From Oscillospiraceae bacterium (lineage in GTDB: Bacteria > Bacillota > Clostridia > Oscillospirales > Ruminococcaceae): a stretch of 5,703 nt of DNA. The stretch lies in contig JAHZBJ010000010.1 in assembly GCA_019423445.1 (NCBI GenBank), forward strand, positions 2,997 to 8,699. The letters run 5' to 3'. A model generated the notes under the pieces. That model ran no database searches, had not been told where the DNA came from, and saw nothing but the letters and a program-made list of their open reading frames with translations. This document shows, in pieces, positions 1 to 5,404 of the stretch. The position numbers were made by a program, and so were the translations under genes. Position 1 is the stretch's first letter. The number at the start of each line of letters is the position of its first letter.

Positions 1-210
1 GGCCGCCAGGAAATTATGGACCGGCTGTGGGAGCGGGGGTGTGAGTCCGGTCCCCGATCGGTGGATATCTATATCTCCCGGCTTCGGGCCCGGTGCGGCG
101 ATGGCTGGGGCTTCTCCATCCAAACAGTGAGAGGGCTGGGATACCGCCTGACTGCGGATTCCAACCTGGAAAAAGCACGAAAGCTGTTTTTAACTGCCCA
201 AAAGGAATAA
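1..210 (+). CDS. OmpR/PhoB-family response regulator, C-terminal DNA-binding domain (5' end outside window)
   Basis: The reading frame is open from base 1 and ends at TAA 208-210, giving the last 69 residues of a protein whose start is outside the window. The segment has the hallmarks of the C-terminal winged helix of OmpR/PhoB-type regulators: an EIMDRLW helix, then the recognition-helix signature RSVDIYISRLRARC, then the wing SIQTVRGLGYRL. In this family the missing N-terminal receiver domain is phosphorylated by a partner histidine kinase, and the winged helix binds direct repeats at target promoters. About 18 residues follow GYRL, a slightly long basic tail (ADSNLEKARKLFLTAQKE). The histidine kinase is not directly downstream, because the next gene is convergent; if there is one it would lie upstream. 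Family assignment is firm; the regulon cannot be read from this fragment. Confidence 0.9.
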   Translation, partial: GRQEIMDRLWERGCESGPRSVDIYISRLRARCGDGWGFSIQTVRGLGYRLTADSNLEKARKLFLTAQKE

Positions 211-262
211 AGGACAGCAATGATCCGGCAGCGAAACGCTGCCGGATCATTGCTGTCCTTTA
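208..262. terminator. Long perfect hairpin between convergent genes, probable bidirectional terminator
   Basis: Bases 208-233 and 237-262 are perfect reverse complements (26 bp) around the 3-base loop AAA. The stem begins at the response regulator's own TAA stop codon. On the + strand it is followed by TTTAAGTTCTGT. On the - strand it is followed by TTCCTTTTGGG. Both U-tracts are weak, but the stem is very stable and sits exactly between two converging genes (stops at 210 and 293). A shared terminator is the simplest reading. Confidence 0.8.
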
Positions 263-292
263 AGTTCTGTCCGAAAAATAAACTGGGGTATT

Positions 293-1003
293 TCAATCCG
301 TGTCCTTGAAGGAAGGGCGGCTTTTCCGAAGAGGTTCCAGCACCGGTTCCAGGAGGGCTGGGTCCATAACGCACTTTCTGCGTCGGGCCATGGCGGCCAG
401 TTCCTCTGCCGCCTGCCGTTCCAGGAAAACAGGGTCCAGCCCCAACCGCTTCCGGCACTCTTCCAGAAGGAAAGAGGCCAGGCGGACCTTAGCAGGGGTC
501 CAGGCGGGGTCGTAGGCTGCGGTGAACACCGCCAGCCGGGCGATGTCCTCCTCCGGTCTCCCCGGGCGGCAGCATTCAAAGTCCACTCCGGCCACCGTCC
601 CGTCCTCAAGCAGGAGAAAATTCCGCAGGTGAGCATCTCCCAGTACCCATGGTTCTCCTGCTTCTTTTCCCACGGCGTAGAACTTTTCCAGCCAGGTGCA
701 TAGAGCTTCCAGCCCTTGACGCAGGAGAGCCTCCCCGGCGGATCCTTCCTCAGCCTGATCCAGAAGGTCTGCCAAAGGTGTTCCCTCCAGCCAGCGGTAG
801 ACGATCACCGGCTCCGCCACTTGGAGAATGGGGGCTACCACTGCTCCCGCCCCCAGAAGGCGCTGCATGGTGCGAAGTTCTGTCTCAAAACCCTCTTGGT
901 TTTCCCCAAAGTCCTTTACCACCGACCAGGCCTGCCCCTCTCCTGGGATGGGGACTTTTTCCACCCGGTTGCGTTTGGAGCGAAGCCGTACCGGGGCGCT
1001 CAT
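293..1003 (-). CDS. APH-like (aminoglycoside/choline kinase fold) phosphotransferase, substrate unknown
   Basis: This 236-residue protein has the small-molecule kinase (APH/choline kinase) fold. VVK at residues 28-30 resembles the ATP-binding lysine strand. A helix around residues 38-50 contains E42, and VYRWLEG at 68-74 resembles the hinge. LGDAHLRNFLL at 121-131 is the catalytic loop, a variant of HGDLHxxN with D123 and N128, and GVDFE at 139-143 supplies the metal-binding Asp141. The usual His before Gly-Asp is Leu here. The protein is shorter than a typical APH (about 260-300 residues). The ATG at 1003 was chosen because it has a GGGGAGG site 7 bases upstream and overlaps the preceding gene's stop as ATGA. 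A longer in-frame extension to 1249 would run through the mobB-like gene in another frame and is rejected. The coupling to the MobB-like gene implies joint expression. The fold call is good; the substrate (sugar, cofactor, drug or protein) cannot be inferred. Confidence 0.8.
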   Translation of the reverse strand: MSAPVRLRSKRNRVEKVPIPGEGQAWSVVKDFGENQEGFETELRTMQRLLGAGAVVAPILQVAEPVIVYRWLEGTPLADLLDQAEEGSAGEALLRQGLEALCTWLEKFYAVGKEAGEPWVLGDAHLRNFLLLEDGTVAGVDFECCRPGRPEEDIARLAVFTAAYDPAWTPAKVRLASFLLEECRKRLGLDPVFLERQAAEELAAMARRRKCVMDPALLEPVLEPLRKSRPSFKDTD

Positions 1004-1821
1004 GATTGTTCCTCCCCGGTGATCCGGATGGTTACTTTGGCGCCGGGGTGGTAGCCTTCCAGCTCCCGGACCACGGCCAGGGCGGAATTTTGGATAATCC
1101 GCTGGACAAATGGGGCCATGGTAAGCTCCTGCCCGTCCACCTCCACCGACACGGCAGGGGAGGAGAGGCGGCAGTCTTCCCGCTGGGCTTCCCCGCGGAG
1201 AATAGCTGCCCCCAGGCGGCGGCAGTCCAGGCCGCACAGGGAACAACAATCGGGGGAGAGATCCGGCAATTTGGAGTACACCCGTTCCAGAATCAGCTGG
1301 GTAAGGGCGTCCATGTCATGACTTTTTGCGGGGTCGAAGGCGGGGAGACCGCACAGGTTCTCCCGGCCGGCGGCTGCCCGTCCGCTGACAGCGATGGTCA
1401 GATCGTTGATCCGTTCAGCCACATCCTCCTGCTCCCAGCCGGTAACGATCCGGGGGGCCGGGCAGTCGTAGTCTCCTTCCAGCACTACAAAGTCATATTC
1501 CCGGAAGAAATCCAGCAGCTGGGAGTAGGGGAGCTCTTCCTGAAAGAGCACGGCGGTTTCAGCCTGGGCCCGGGTGACTACCAGTTGGCTTCCCGCCTGG
1601 CGGTGGCGGTAGGAGTTGCTGCCGGGGGTATCAATGGAGAAAGGGGCCTGGGAATGGGGCCGTCCGCCCCCGGCCAGACAACGTTCCACCCCGGGACGCC
1701 CACAGGCGATGGACTTGGCTGAGGCCACCGAAAAACCTTTGTCCCGAAGGCGGCGGATGACGTTTTCCGCAACGGTGGTTTTTCCGGAACCGCTGATGCC
1801 TACAATGGTAAATATCCGCAT
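1000..1821 (-). CDS. mobB: MobB-like P-loop NTPase with cysteine-rich C-terminal extension (pterin-cofactor maturation)
   Basis: This 273-residue protein resembles MobB, the nucleotide-binding accessory protein of molybdopterin guanine dinucleotide synthesis. The P-loop GISGSGKT is at residues 8-15. The MobB-type motif IDTPGSNSYRHRQAGSQLVV is at 63-82, and a Walker B-like strand FVVLEGDYD is at 111-119. MobB of E. coli is about 170 residues, so roughly the last 90 are extra. They contain C192, C193, C196, C200 and C217 in a CxxCGxxC...C pattern resembling the small Fe-S domain of RnfB and of the corrinoid Fe-S protein. A predicted beta/alpha stretch follows (residues 223-267). Residues about 39-59 (CGRPGVERCLAGGGRPHSQ region) look like an insertion between the first MobB strand and the IDTPG motif. 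A GGGAGGG ribosome binding site lies 7 bases upstream of ATG 1821, and the TGA overlaps the next gene's ATG. A role in Mo/W cofactor assembly fits the nearby AOR-family gene. The function of the tail is inferred only. Confidence 0.85.
   Translation of the reverse strand: MRIFTIVGISGSGKTTVAENVIRRLRDKGFSVASAKSIACGRPGVERCLAGGGRPHSQAPFSIDTPGSNSYRHRQAGSQLVVTRAQAETAVLFQEELPYSQLLDFFREYDFVVLEGDYDCPAPRIVTGWEQEDVAERINDLTIAVSGRAAAGRENLCGLPAFDPAKSHDMDALTQLILERVYSKLPDLSPDCCSLCGLDCRRLGAAILRGEAQREDCRLSSPAVSVEVDGQELTMAPFVQRIIQNSALAVVRELEGYHPGAKVTIRITGEEQS
1011..1017 (-). promoter_or_regulatory. Ribosome binding site deciding the kinase-like start at 1003
   Basis: On the - strand GGGGAGG lies inside the last codons of the mobB-like gene, 7 bases before ATG 1003-1001. 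Together with the ATGA stop/start overlap (1003-1000) it fixes the start of the kinase-like gene and indicates translational coupling. Confidence 0.85.
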
Positions 1822-1851
1822 GGAAGGCCCTCCCTTTGCTTTGTCAGAATT

Positions 1852-1880
1852 ATCTTACCCCGAGGCCGGTACCTTGTCAA
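1852..1880 (-). promoter_or_regulatory. Sigma-A promoter of the mobB-like/kinase operon
   Basis: Read on the - strand, a perfect -35 TTGACA (1880-1875) is followed after 17 bases by the -10 TAAGAT (1857-1852). Transcription would start near 1845, about 24 bases before the start codon at 1821. No other gene lies between, so this is the likely promoter of the two-gene minus-strand operon. Confidence 0.8.
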
Positions 1881-1896
1881 GAAATCGGGGAAAACG

Positions 1897-1915
1897 CCCC
1901 ACTTTCGGAGTGGGG
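1897..1915. promoter_or_regulatory. 19-bp dyad in the divergent promoter region, candidate operator
   Basis: CCCCACT (1897-1903) and AGTGGGG (1909-1915) are perfect inverted repeats around TTCGG. The dyad covers the -35 zone of the rightward promoter and lies 17 bases upstream of the leftward -35 box. GGGGAAAA also occurs twice in direct orientation (1887-1894 and 1912-1919), 25 bases apart. Neither promoter's transcript should contain the dyad, because both probable start sites lie outside it, so it is more likely a protein-binding site than an RNA hairpin. If transcribed leftward it would be a hairpin followed by CGTTTTCCCC, a poor terminator. Confidence 0.45.
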
Positions 1916-1922
1916 AAAAATG

Positions 1923-1931
1923 TGTTATACT
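1923..1931 (+). promoter_or_regulatory. Extended -10 promoter of the PH-domain gene
   Basis: TGTTATACT matches an extended -10 (TGn followed by TATACT at 1926-1931). No good -35 hexamer sits 16-18 bases upstream, which fits an extended -10 promoter or one that depends on an activator. Transcription would begin near 1938, leaving a leader of about 50 bases. The box lies within a 15-bp dyad, TGTTA (1923-1927), N5, TAACA (1933-1937), and a second short palindrome ACCGGACTTCCGGT follows at 1958-1971. Confidence 0.6.
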
Positions 1932-1990
1932 GTAACAATAATAAAATAAGGTATGTTACCGGACTTCCGGTCTGGAAAGGAGAGAATCCC

Positions 1991-2365
1991 ATGAAAACGG
2001 TATTTGTCTGGCAGGAACGCAAACGCATTATTTTTGGGCTGCCCTTTACTTTTACCACCTATGCCCTCACAAAGGAAAAGCTCTTAATCCGCACCGGCAT
2101 TCTGAACACCAAGGAGGAGGAGATCCGGCTTTATCGCATCATGGATGTGACATTGAAACGGTCCCTCTGGGAGCGGCTGTTTGGATTGGGAACCATCCAC
2201 TGCTGTTCTGCCGATAAATCCACCCCGGAATTCGATATCCGGTGGATCCCGAATTCTGAAGAAGTTAAGGAAACCCTTTCCCATATGGTGGAGGAGGAAC
2301 GGATGGCCAAGCGGGTCAGCAGCCGCGAGTTTATGAGTGGAGAGGATGACGAGGAGATCTTCTGA
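1991..2365 (+). CDS. Small bacterial PH-domain (bPH_2/DUF304-like) protein, function unknown
   Basis: The product is 124 residues. The pattern YALTKEKLLIRTGILNTKE at about 24-42, then IRLYRIMDVTLKRSLWERLFGLGTIHCCSAD at 45-75, matches the bacterial PH domain found in YdbS/YdbT-type proteins. Members typically show YxLT..rl....G.l, then iplxrI.dv, then the LFGLGT turn. YdbS/YdbT carry transmembrane helices before this domain. Here no hydrophobic segment is long enough to span a membrane, so this is a free-standing cytosolic version. The tail (about 99-124) is highly charged with an acidic end (GEDDEEIF). An AAAGGAGAG site lies 7 bases before ATG 1991. An in-frame upstream extension exists but lacks a ribosome binding site and overlaps the divergent gene. 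It is monocistronic, with its own promoter and terminator. The role of such free PH-fold proteins is not established, so none is assigned. Confidence 0.8.
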   Translation: MKTVFVWQERKRIIFGLPFTFTTYALTKEKLLIRTGILNTKEEEIRLYRIMDVTLKRSLWERLFGLGTIHCCSADKSTPEFDIRWIPNSEEVKETLSHMVEEERMAKRVSSREFMSGEDDEEIF

Positions 2366-2424
2366 GGATATTGTGAAAATACCCTAAAGAAAACTGGAAA
2401 GTGAACCACAACAAGAGAATGTAT

Positions 2425-2469
2425 AAAAAGTCTCTTTTTCAACAGATGAAAAAGAGACTTTTTCTTTTT
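2425..2469 (+). terminator. Rho-independent terminator after the PH-domain gene
   Basis: AAAAAGTCTCTTTTTC (2425-2440) pairs perfectly with 2448-2463 (16 bp) around the loop AACAGAT and is followed by CTTTTT. The stem is AT-rich with a central GTCTC/GAGAC block. It lies 60 bases after the PH-domain stop and just before the ydhY promoter, so it insulates the two transcription units. The A-run on the left side means it could also act on leftward transcription. Confidence 0.9.
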
Positions 2470-2476
2470 AAAAAAC

Positions 2477-2494
2477 GCGTTAAATCATTGACAA
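2477..2494. promoter_or_regulatory. Rex-like palindrome overlapping the ydhY -35 box
   Basis: GCGTTAAATCATTGACAA matches 11 of 14 fixed positions of the Rex operator TTGTTAANNNNTTAACAA known from Gram-positive bacteria. Rex is a repressor that senses the NADH/NAD+ ratio. The site overlaps the -35 hexamer (2488-2493), which is where a repressor would act. Part of the right half-site match is automatic because TTGACAA contains the -35 consensus, so the real evidence is the left half GTTAA at the correct spacing. Confidence 0.35.
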
Positions 2495-2516
2495 TTCTTC
2501 CCTGTAGGATTAAAAT
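2488..2516 (+). promoter_or_regulatory. Consensus sigma-A promoter of ydhYV
   Basis: A perfect -35 TTGACA (2488-2493) is followed after exactly 17 bases by TAAAAT (2511-2516). Transcription should start near 2523, about 54 bases before the ydhY ATG. The strength of this promoter, the AAGGAGG site and the strongly biased codons of ydhV together suggest high expression. Confidence 0.85.
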
Positions 2517-2522
2517 AAGACC

Positions 2523-2544
2523 GACGGATGCGCCCACATCCGTC
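2523..2544 (+). promoter_or_regulatory. Stem-loop at the predicted 5' end of the ydhYV mRNA
   Basis: GACGGATG (2523-2530) pairs perfectly with CATCCGTC (2537-2544) around the loop CGCCCA. The stem starts at the transcription start predicted from the -10 box, so the RNA would begin with a hairpin. Terminal 5' hairpins are known to slow mRNA decay in bacteria. The following TCTTTACC is too weak a U-tract for a convincing attenuator. It ends 19 bases before the AGGAGG site (2564-2569), so it does not hide it. Confidence 0.6.
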
Positions 2545-2576
2545 TCTTTACCAATGCTTCAAAAGGAGGAGAACAA

Positions 2577-3230
2577 ATGTCTGAAGAAAAGAAGATGGGG
2601 ATACTCGACAAAGAGTATACCCGCCGTCAATTCCTGAAAATTTCAGGAAAAGGACTGGCCGGCATCAGCATGACAGCCGCCATGTTGTCGCTGTTCGGCT
2701 GCACTCAGCAGGAGGTAGATGAGGGCGTTGTCACCACGGTGGCGCTGCCTGACTCTCTGCTGGTGGCCAACAGCGCCAAGTGCACCGGTTGCCAGCGGTG
2801 CGAAGCCAACTGCACCCTGGCCAACGACGGCAAGGCCCAGCCCTGGCTTTCCCGTCTGCACATTCGTGATTACGTCGTCTTTGGCGCCAACGAGGTCCCC
2901 GACGATTATGCCCACGCCGGCGGCTTCCTGGGCGAGTGGAAGATGGCCCCCGAAACCTGCAAGCAGTGCAAAGACGCCAAGTGCATGGAAGCCTGCCCGC
3001 AGCAGGCCATTATTGCTGACCCCAACACCGGGGCCCGTGTAGTGGATGAAGAGAAGTGCGTCGGTTGCGGCGCCTGCACTGCTGCCTGCCCCTGGGGTAT
3101 GCCCAAGGTGGATCCCGATACCAAAAAGTCCACCAAGTGCATCACCTGCGGAGCCTGCGTCGCTGGTTGCCCCACCAGCGCCCTTACCATCATCCCCTGG
3201 GAGGACGTGGCTGCCGCCATGGCGCAGTAA
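2577..3230 (+). CDS. ydhY: YdhY-type polyferredoxin with four [4Fe-4S] motifs and Tat/lipobox-like N-terminus
   Basis: This 217-residue electron-transfer subunit pairs with the AOR-family enzyme encoded next. Residues 15-21 (TRRQFLK) are a twin-arginine motif, followed by a moderately hydrophobic stretch (27-40) ending in LFGC with Cys42, a possible lipobox. Sixteen further cysteines form four cluster motifs: C69/72/75/79, C128/131/136/140, C161/164/167/171 and C188/191/194/198. This layout resembles the four-cluster subunits of the DmsB/HybA type and closely resembles E. coli YdhY, including the ISGKGLAG segment after the Tat box. Family knowledge suggests it accepts electrons from the catalytic subunit and passes them to a membrane or quinone-linked partner. 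The start has AGGAGG 7 bases upstream. ydhV follows after 36 bases without a terminator. Export of the protein is inferred from the signal only; the Phe at lipobox position -2 is unusual. Confidence 0.9.
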   Translation: MSEEKKMGILDKEYTRRQFLKISGKGLAGISMTAAMLSLFGCTQQEVDEGVVTTVALPDSLLVANSAKCTGCQRCEANCTLANDGKAQPWLSRLHIRDYVVFGANEVPDDYAHAGGFLGEWKMAPETCKQCKDAKCMEACPQQAIIADPNTGARVVDEEKCVGCGACTAACPWGMPKVDPDTKKSTKCITCGACVAGCPTSALTIIPWEDVAAAMAQ

Positions 3231-3266
3231 CGCCCAGACACTACTGATAAGGAGGTTTTGTAATCC

Positions 3267-5375
3267 ATGAATGGTTGGACCGGAAATATGCTCCGTGTGA
3301 ACCTGACCACCGGGAAGGTTTCCACCGAGAGCAGTGAAAAATATTTTGATTACATAGGCGGTAAAGGCATGGCCAACCGCATCCTGTACGATGAGGTGCC
3401 GGCTGGCACGGATCCTGTCAGCGAGGAGAGCAAGATCGTTTTCTCCGCCGGCCCCAACTGCGGCGCCAGCGCTCCCTGCTCCAGCCGTACCACCATTTCC
3501 TTCCTCTCCCCCTTTACCAAGTATCATGCCATTGTTGACGCCCATATGGGCGGTGATACTGCCATCATGATGAAGTACGCCGGCTACGACGCCATCATCA
3601 TCGAGGGCAAATCTGACAAGCCTGTCTACATCAACATCAAGGACGACGACGTCCAGATCAAGGATGCTTCCTCTCTCTGGGGCAAGTACACCATGGACAC
3701 CGTGGCTGAGATCTGCAAAGTGGAAGGCTCCGGCACCAACGTGGTCTCCATCGGCCCTGCCGGTGAGAACCAGATCACCCTTTCCTGCGTCCTCAACAAC
3801 GGCGGCCATTCCGGCGGCGGCGGCCTGGGCAAGATCTTCGGTTCCAAGAACCTGAAAGCCCTGGCCATCTACGGCACCAAGGCTGTCTATGTTGCCGATT
3901 CTGCTAAGGTCCTGGAGCTGAACAACTATGTTATGAGCGACCTGATGGGCTCCAACAACAACCATGTTGTCCCCACCGTTGCCCAGTCCTGGTCCGAGTA
4001 CGAGAATGCCAGCACCCGTTGGACTGGCCATCCCGGCCTTACCTGGGGTGCCGCTGAGGGCGGCCCTGTGGACACCGGCGAGTCGCCTCCGGGGGAGCCC
4101 ACCGTTATGGGTTACCGCTGCCAGAAGGCGGTGTTTGACTGGGGCGATATCGCCGAGAAGTACACCGTCAAGATGACCGGCTGCGCCACCTGCCCTGTGC
4201 GCTGCTATGCCTCCCTGAAGGTTCCTGCCCTGGAAGAAAAGACCGGCGTCAAGGCGGCTCACGCCAACACCTGCCTGGCCAACGGCGAGTACGGCAGCCT
4301 GATGACCACCTACCAGGATATCGCTGAGGAAGGCGACGGTCAGTTTATGGCCGGTTACATGGCCACCACCGTGGCTGACAACCTGGGCCTGTGGGAGAAC
4401 TACGGCGAGCTGCCTGCCACCCTCAAATACTTCATGAAGGACGATTGCGCCCTGCTGAAGCAGATCCTCCCCGCCGATGAGTACAACTCCATCCCCTGGG
4501 ACAAGCGGGAGAGCGGCGACATTACCTTCCTGAAGGACCTGCTGGAAATGATCGCCAGCGGCAAGGGCGAGCTGTCTCACCTGGCTGACGGCGCCTACTT
4601 TGTCAGCGAGCGGTACCATGACCTGGTTGGGGACGACTACCTCAACAGCTCCGACCTGACCCTGTGGGGTCTCATCGGCGCCAAGCGGCATCACGGCAAT
4701 GAGTGCGCCGCTCAGGTCGGCCTGCTGACCAACATCATTTACAACCGCGACGGTATGTGCCACACCATCGTGAACATCACCGGTTCCGGTCTGCCTTACG
4801 ACCTCCAGAAGTCCATCATCGAGGAGATCTTCGGCGAAGGTGCTCTGGATAAGCCCAAGGCCTACACCCCCATGAACGAGAACAAGGCTAAGTTTGCCAA
4901 GTTCGGCGTGGTCCGCCAGGTAATCCATGACTCCATGACCCTCTGCAACTGGGTCTGGCCCATGACCTTCAGCCCCCGGAAGGACCGCGGCTACAAGGGC
5001 GACCTGTCTGTTGAGGCTCAGTACATGACTGCCATCACCGGCAAGGAGTACACCGAGGAGTCCCTCAATGAAGAGGCCGAGCGTGTTATCCAGCTCCAGC
5101 GTGCCATGACCGTTGAGGCTGTGGGCGCCGTGGATATGAGAAACCTCCATGACGCTGTTCCCGCCTACATCTTCGATATCGATCCCGACTTCAAAGCTTT
5201 TGAGGAAGGCACCGTCAAGATGGACCGGGATGACTGGCAGACCGCTCTGACCATGTTCTACAAGCAGTTCGGTTGGGACGAGACCACTGGTGCTCCCACC
5301 CGCGCCACCCTGGAGAAATTCGGGCTGTCCGATGTTGCGGATCGTCTGGAGTCCAAGGGCCTGCTTCCCGCGTAA
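3267..5375 (+). CDS. ydhV: YdhV-type Mo/W oxidoreductase, aldehyde:ferredoxin oxidoreductase (AOR) family catalytic subunit
   Basis: The 702-residue length is close to E. coli YdhV (about 700). The AOR N-terminal domain begins with GWTGNMLRVNLTTGKV (3-18) and includes YIGGKGMANRIL (29-40), AGPNCGASAPCSSR (61-74) and AHMGG (92-96). These regions bind the two pyranopterins. The [4Fe-4S] ligands are C306, C309 and C313 in GCATCPVRC, with C560 in SMTLCNWVWP as the fourth, as in AOR. The family oxidises aldehydes or reduces acids with a bis-pterin W or Mo cofactor. E. coli YdhV has been reported as a bis-Mo-molybdopterin enzyme of unknown substrate. There is no signal peptide, so export would need YdhY as escort. 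AAGGAGG (3249-3255) lies 11 bases before ATG 3267, a little long; the nearby ATG 3271 is out of frame. Codon use is strongly C-ending (GCC, ACC, CTG), as in highly expressed genes. The substrate, and whether the metal is Mo or W, cannot be told from sequence. Confidence 0.93.
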   Translation: MNGWTGNMLRVNLTTGKVSTESSEKYFDYIGGKGMANRILYDEVPAGTDPVSEESKIVFSAGPNCGASAPCSSRTTISFLSPFTKYHAIVDAHMGGDTAIMMKYAGYDAIIIEGKSDKPVYINIKDDDVQIKDASSLWGKYTMDTVAEICKVEGSGTNVVSIGPAGENQITLSCVLNNGGHSGGGGLGKIFGSKNLKALAIYGTKAVYVADSAKVLELNNYVMSDLMGSNNNHVVPTVAQSWSEYENASTRWTGHPGLTWGAAEGGPVDTGESPPGEPTVMGYRCQKAVFDWGDIAEKYTVKMTGCATCPVRCYASLKVPALEEKTGVKAAHANTCLANGEYGSLMTTYQDIAEEGDGQFMAGYMATTVADNLGLWENYGELPATLKYFMKDDCALLKQILPADEYNSIPWDKRESGDITFLKDLLEMIASGKGELSHLADGAYFVSERYHDLVGDDYLNSSDLTLWGLIGAKRHHGNECAAQVGLLTNIIYNRDGMCHTIVNITGSGLPYDLQKSIIEEIFGEGALDKPKAYTPMNENKAKFAKFGVVRQVIHDSMTLCNWVWPMTFSPRKDRGYKGDLSVEAQYMTAITGKEYTEESLNEEAERVIQLQRAMTVEAVGAVDMRNLHDAVPAYIFDIDPDFKAFEEGTVKMDRDDWQTALTMFYKQFGWDETTGAPTRATLEKFGLSDVADRLESKGLLPA

Positions 5376-5404
5376 TTTGTTCTCTCCTTACAGAATTTAA
5401 ACTT

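Noticed and set aside
1004..1249. N-terminal extension of the kinase-like gene up to an ATG at 1249
   Set aside because: The added 82 residues are Pro/Gly/Arg-rich, overlap the conserved mobB-like frame and have no motif. The ATG at 1003 has a strong ribosome binding site and the ATGA overlap.
1006..1722. A 238-codon + strand open frame opposite the mobB-like gene
   Set aside because: Antisense shadow of a clear P-loop gene; no recognisable domain.
1616..1990. Upstream in-frame extension of the PH-domain protein
   Set aside because: It runs antisense through mobB and across the divergent promoters. The ATG at 1991 has an AAAGGAGAG site at proper spacing.
2545..2576. Riboswitch (for example a molybdenum/tungsten cofactor type) in the ydhY leader
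   Set aside because: The leader after the predicted start is only about 54 bases with one simple hairpin, too short for a Moco/Tuco aptamer.
2401..2637. A short + strand frame across the terminator, promoter and start of ydhY
   Set aside because: It reads through a terminator and promoter and its Lys/Phe-rich product reflects AT-rich non-coding DNA; no ribosome binding site was seen.
2643..5150. An 835-codon open frame on the - strand opposite ydhY and ydhV
   Set aside because: It is a by-product of the strongly C-ending codon use of ydhYV, which removes stops from the antisense frame. Its translation is rich in Gly/Ala/Val/His without recognisable motifs, it lacks a ribosome binding site, and it spans two well-identified genes.
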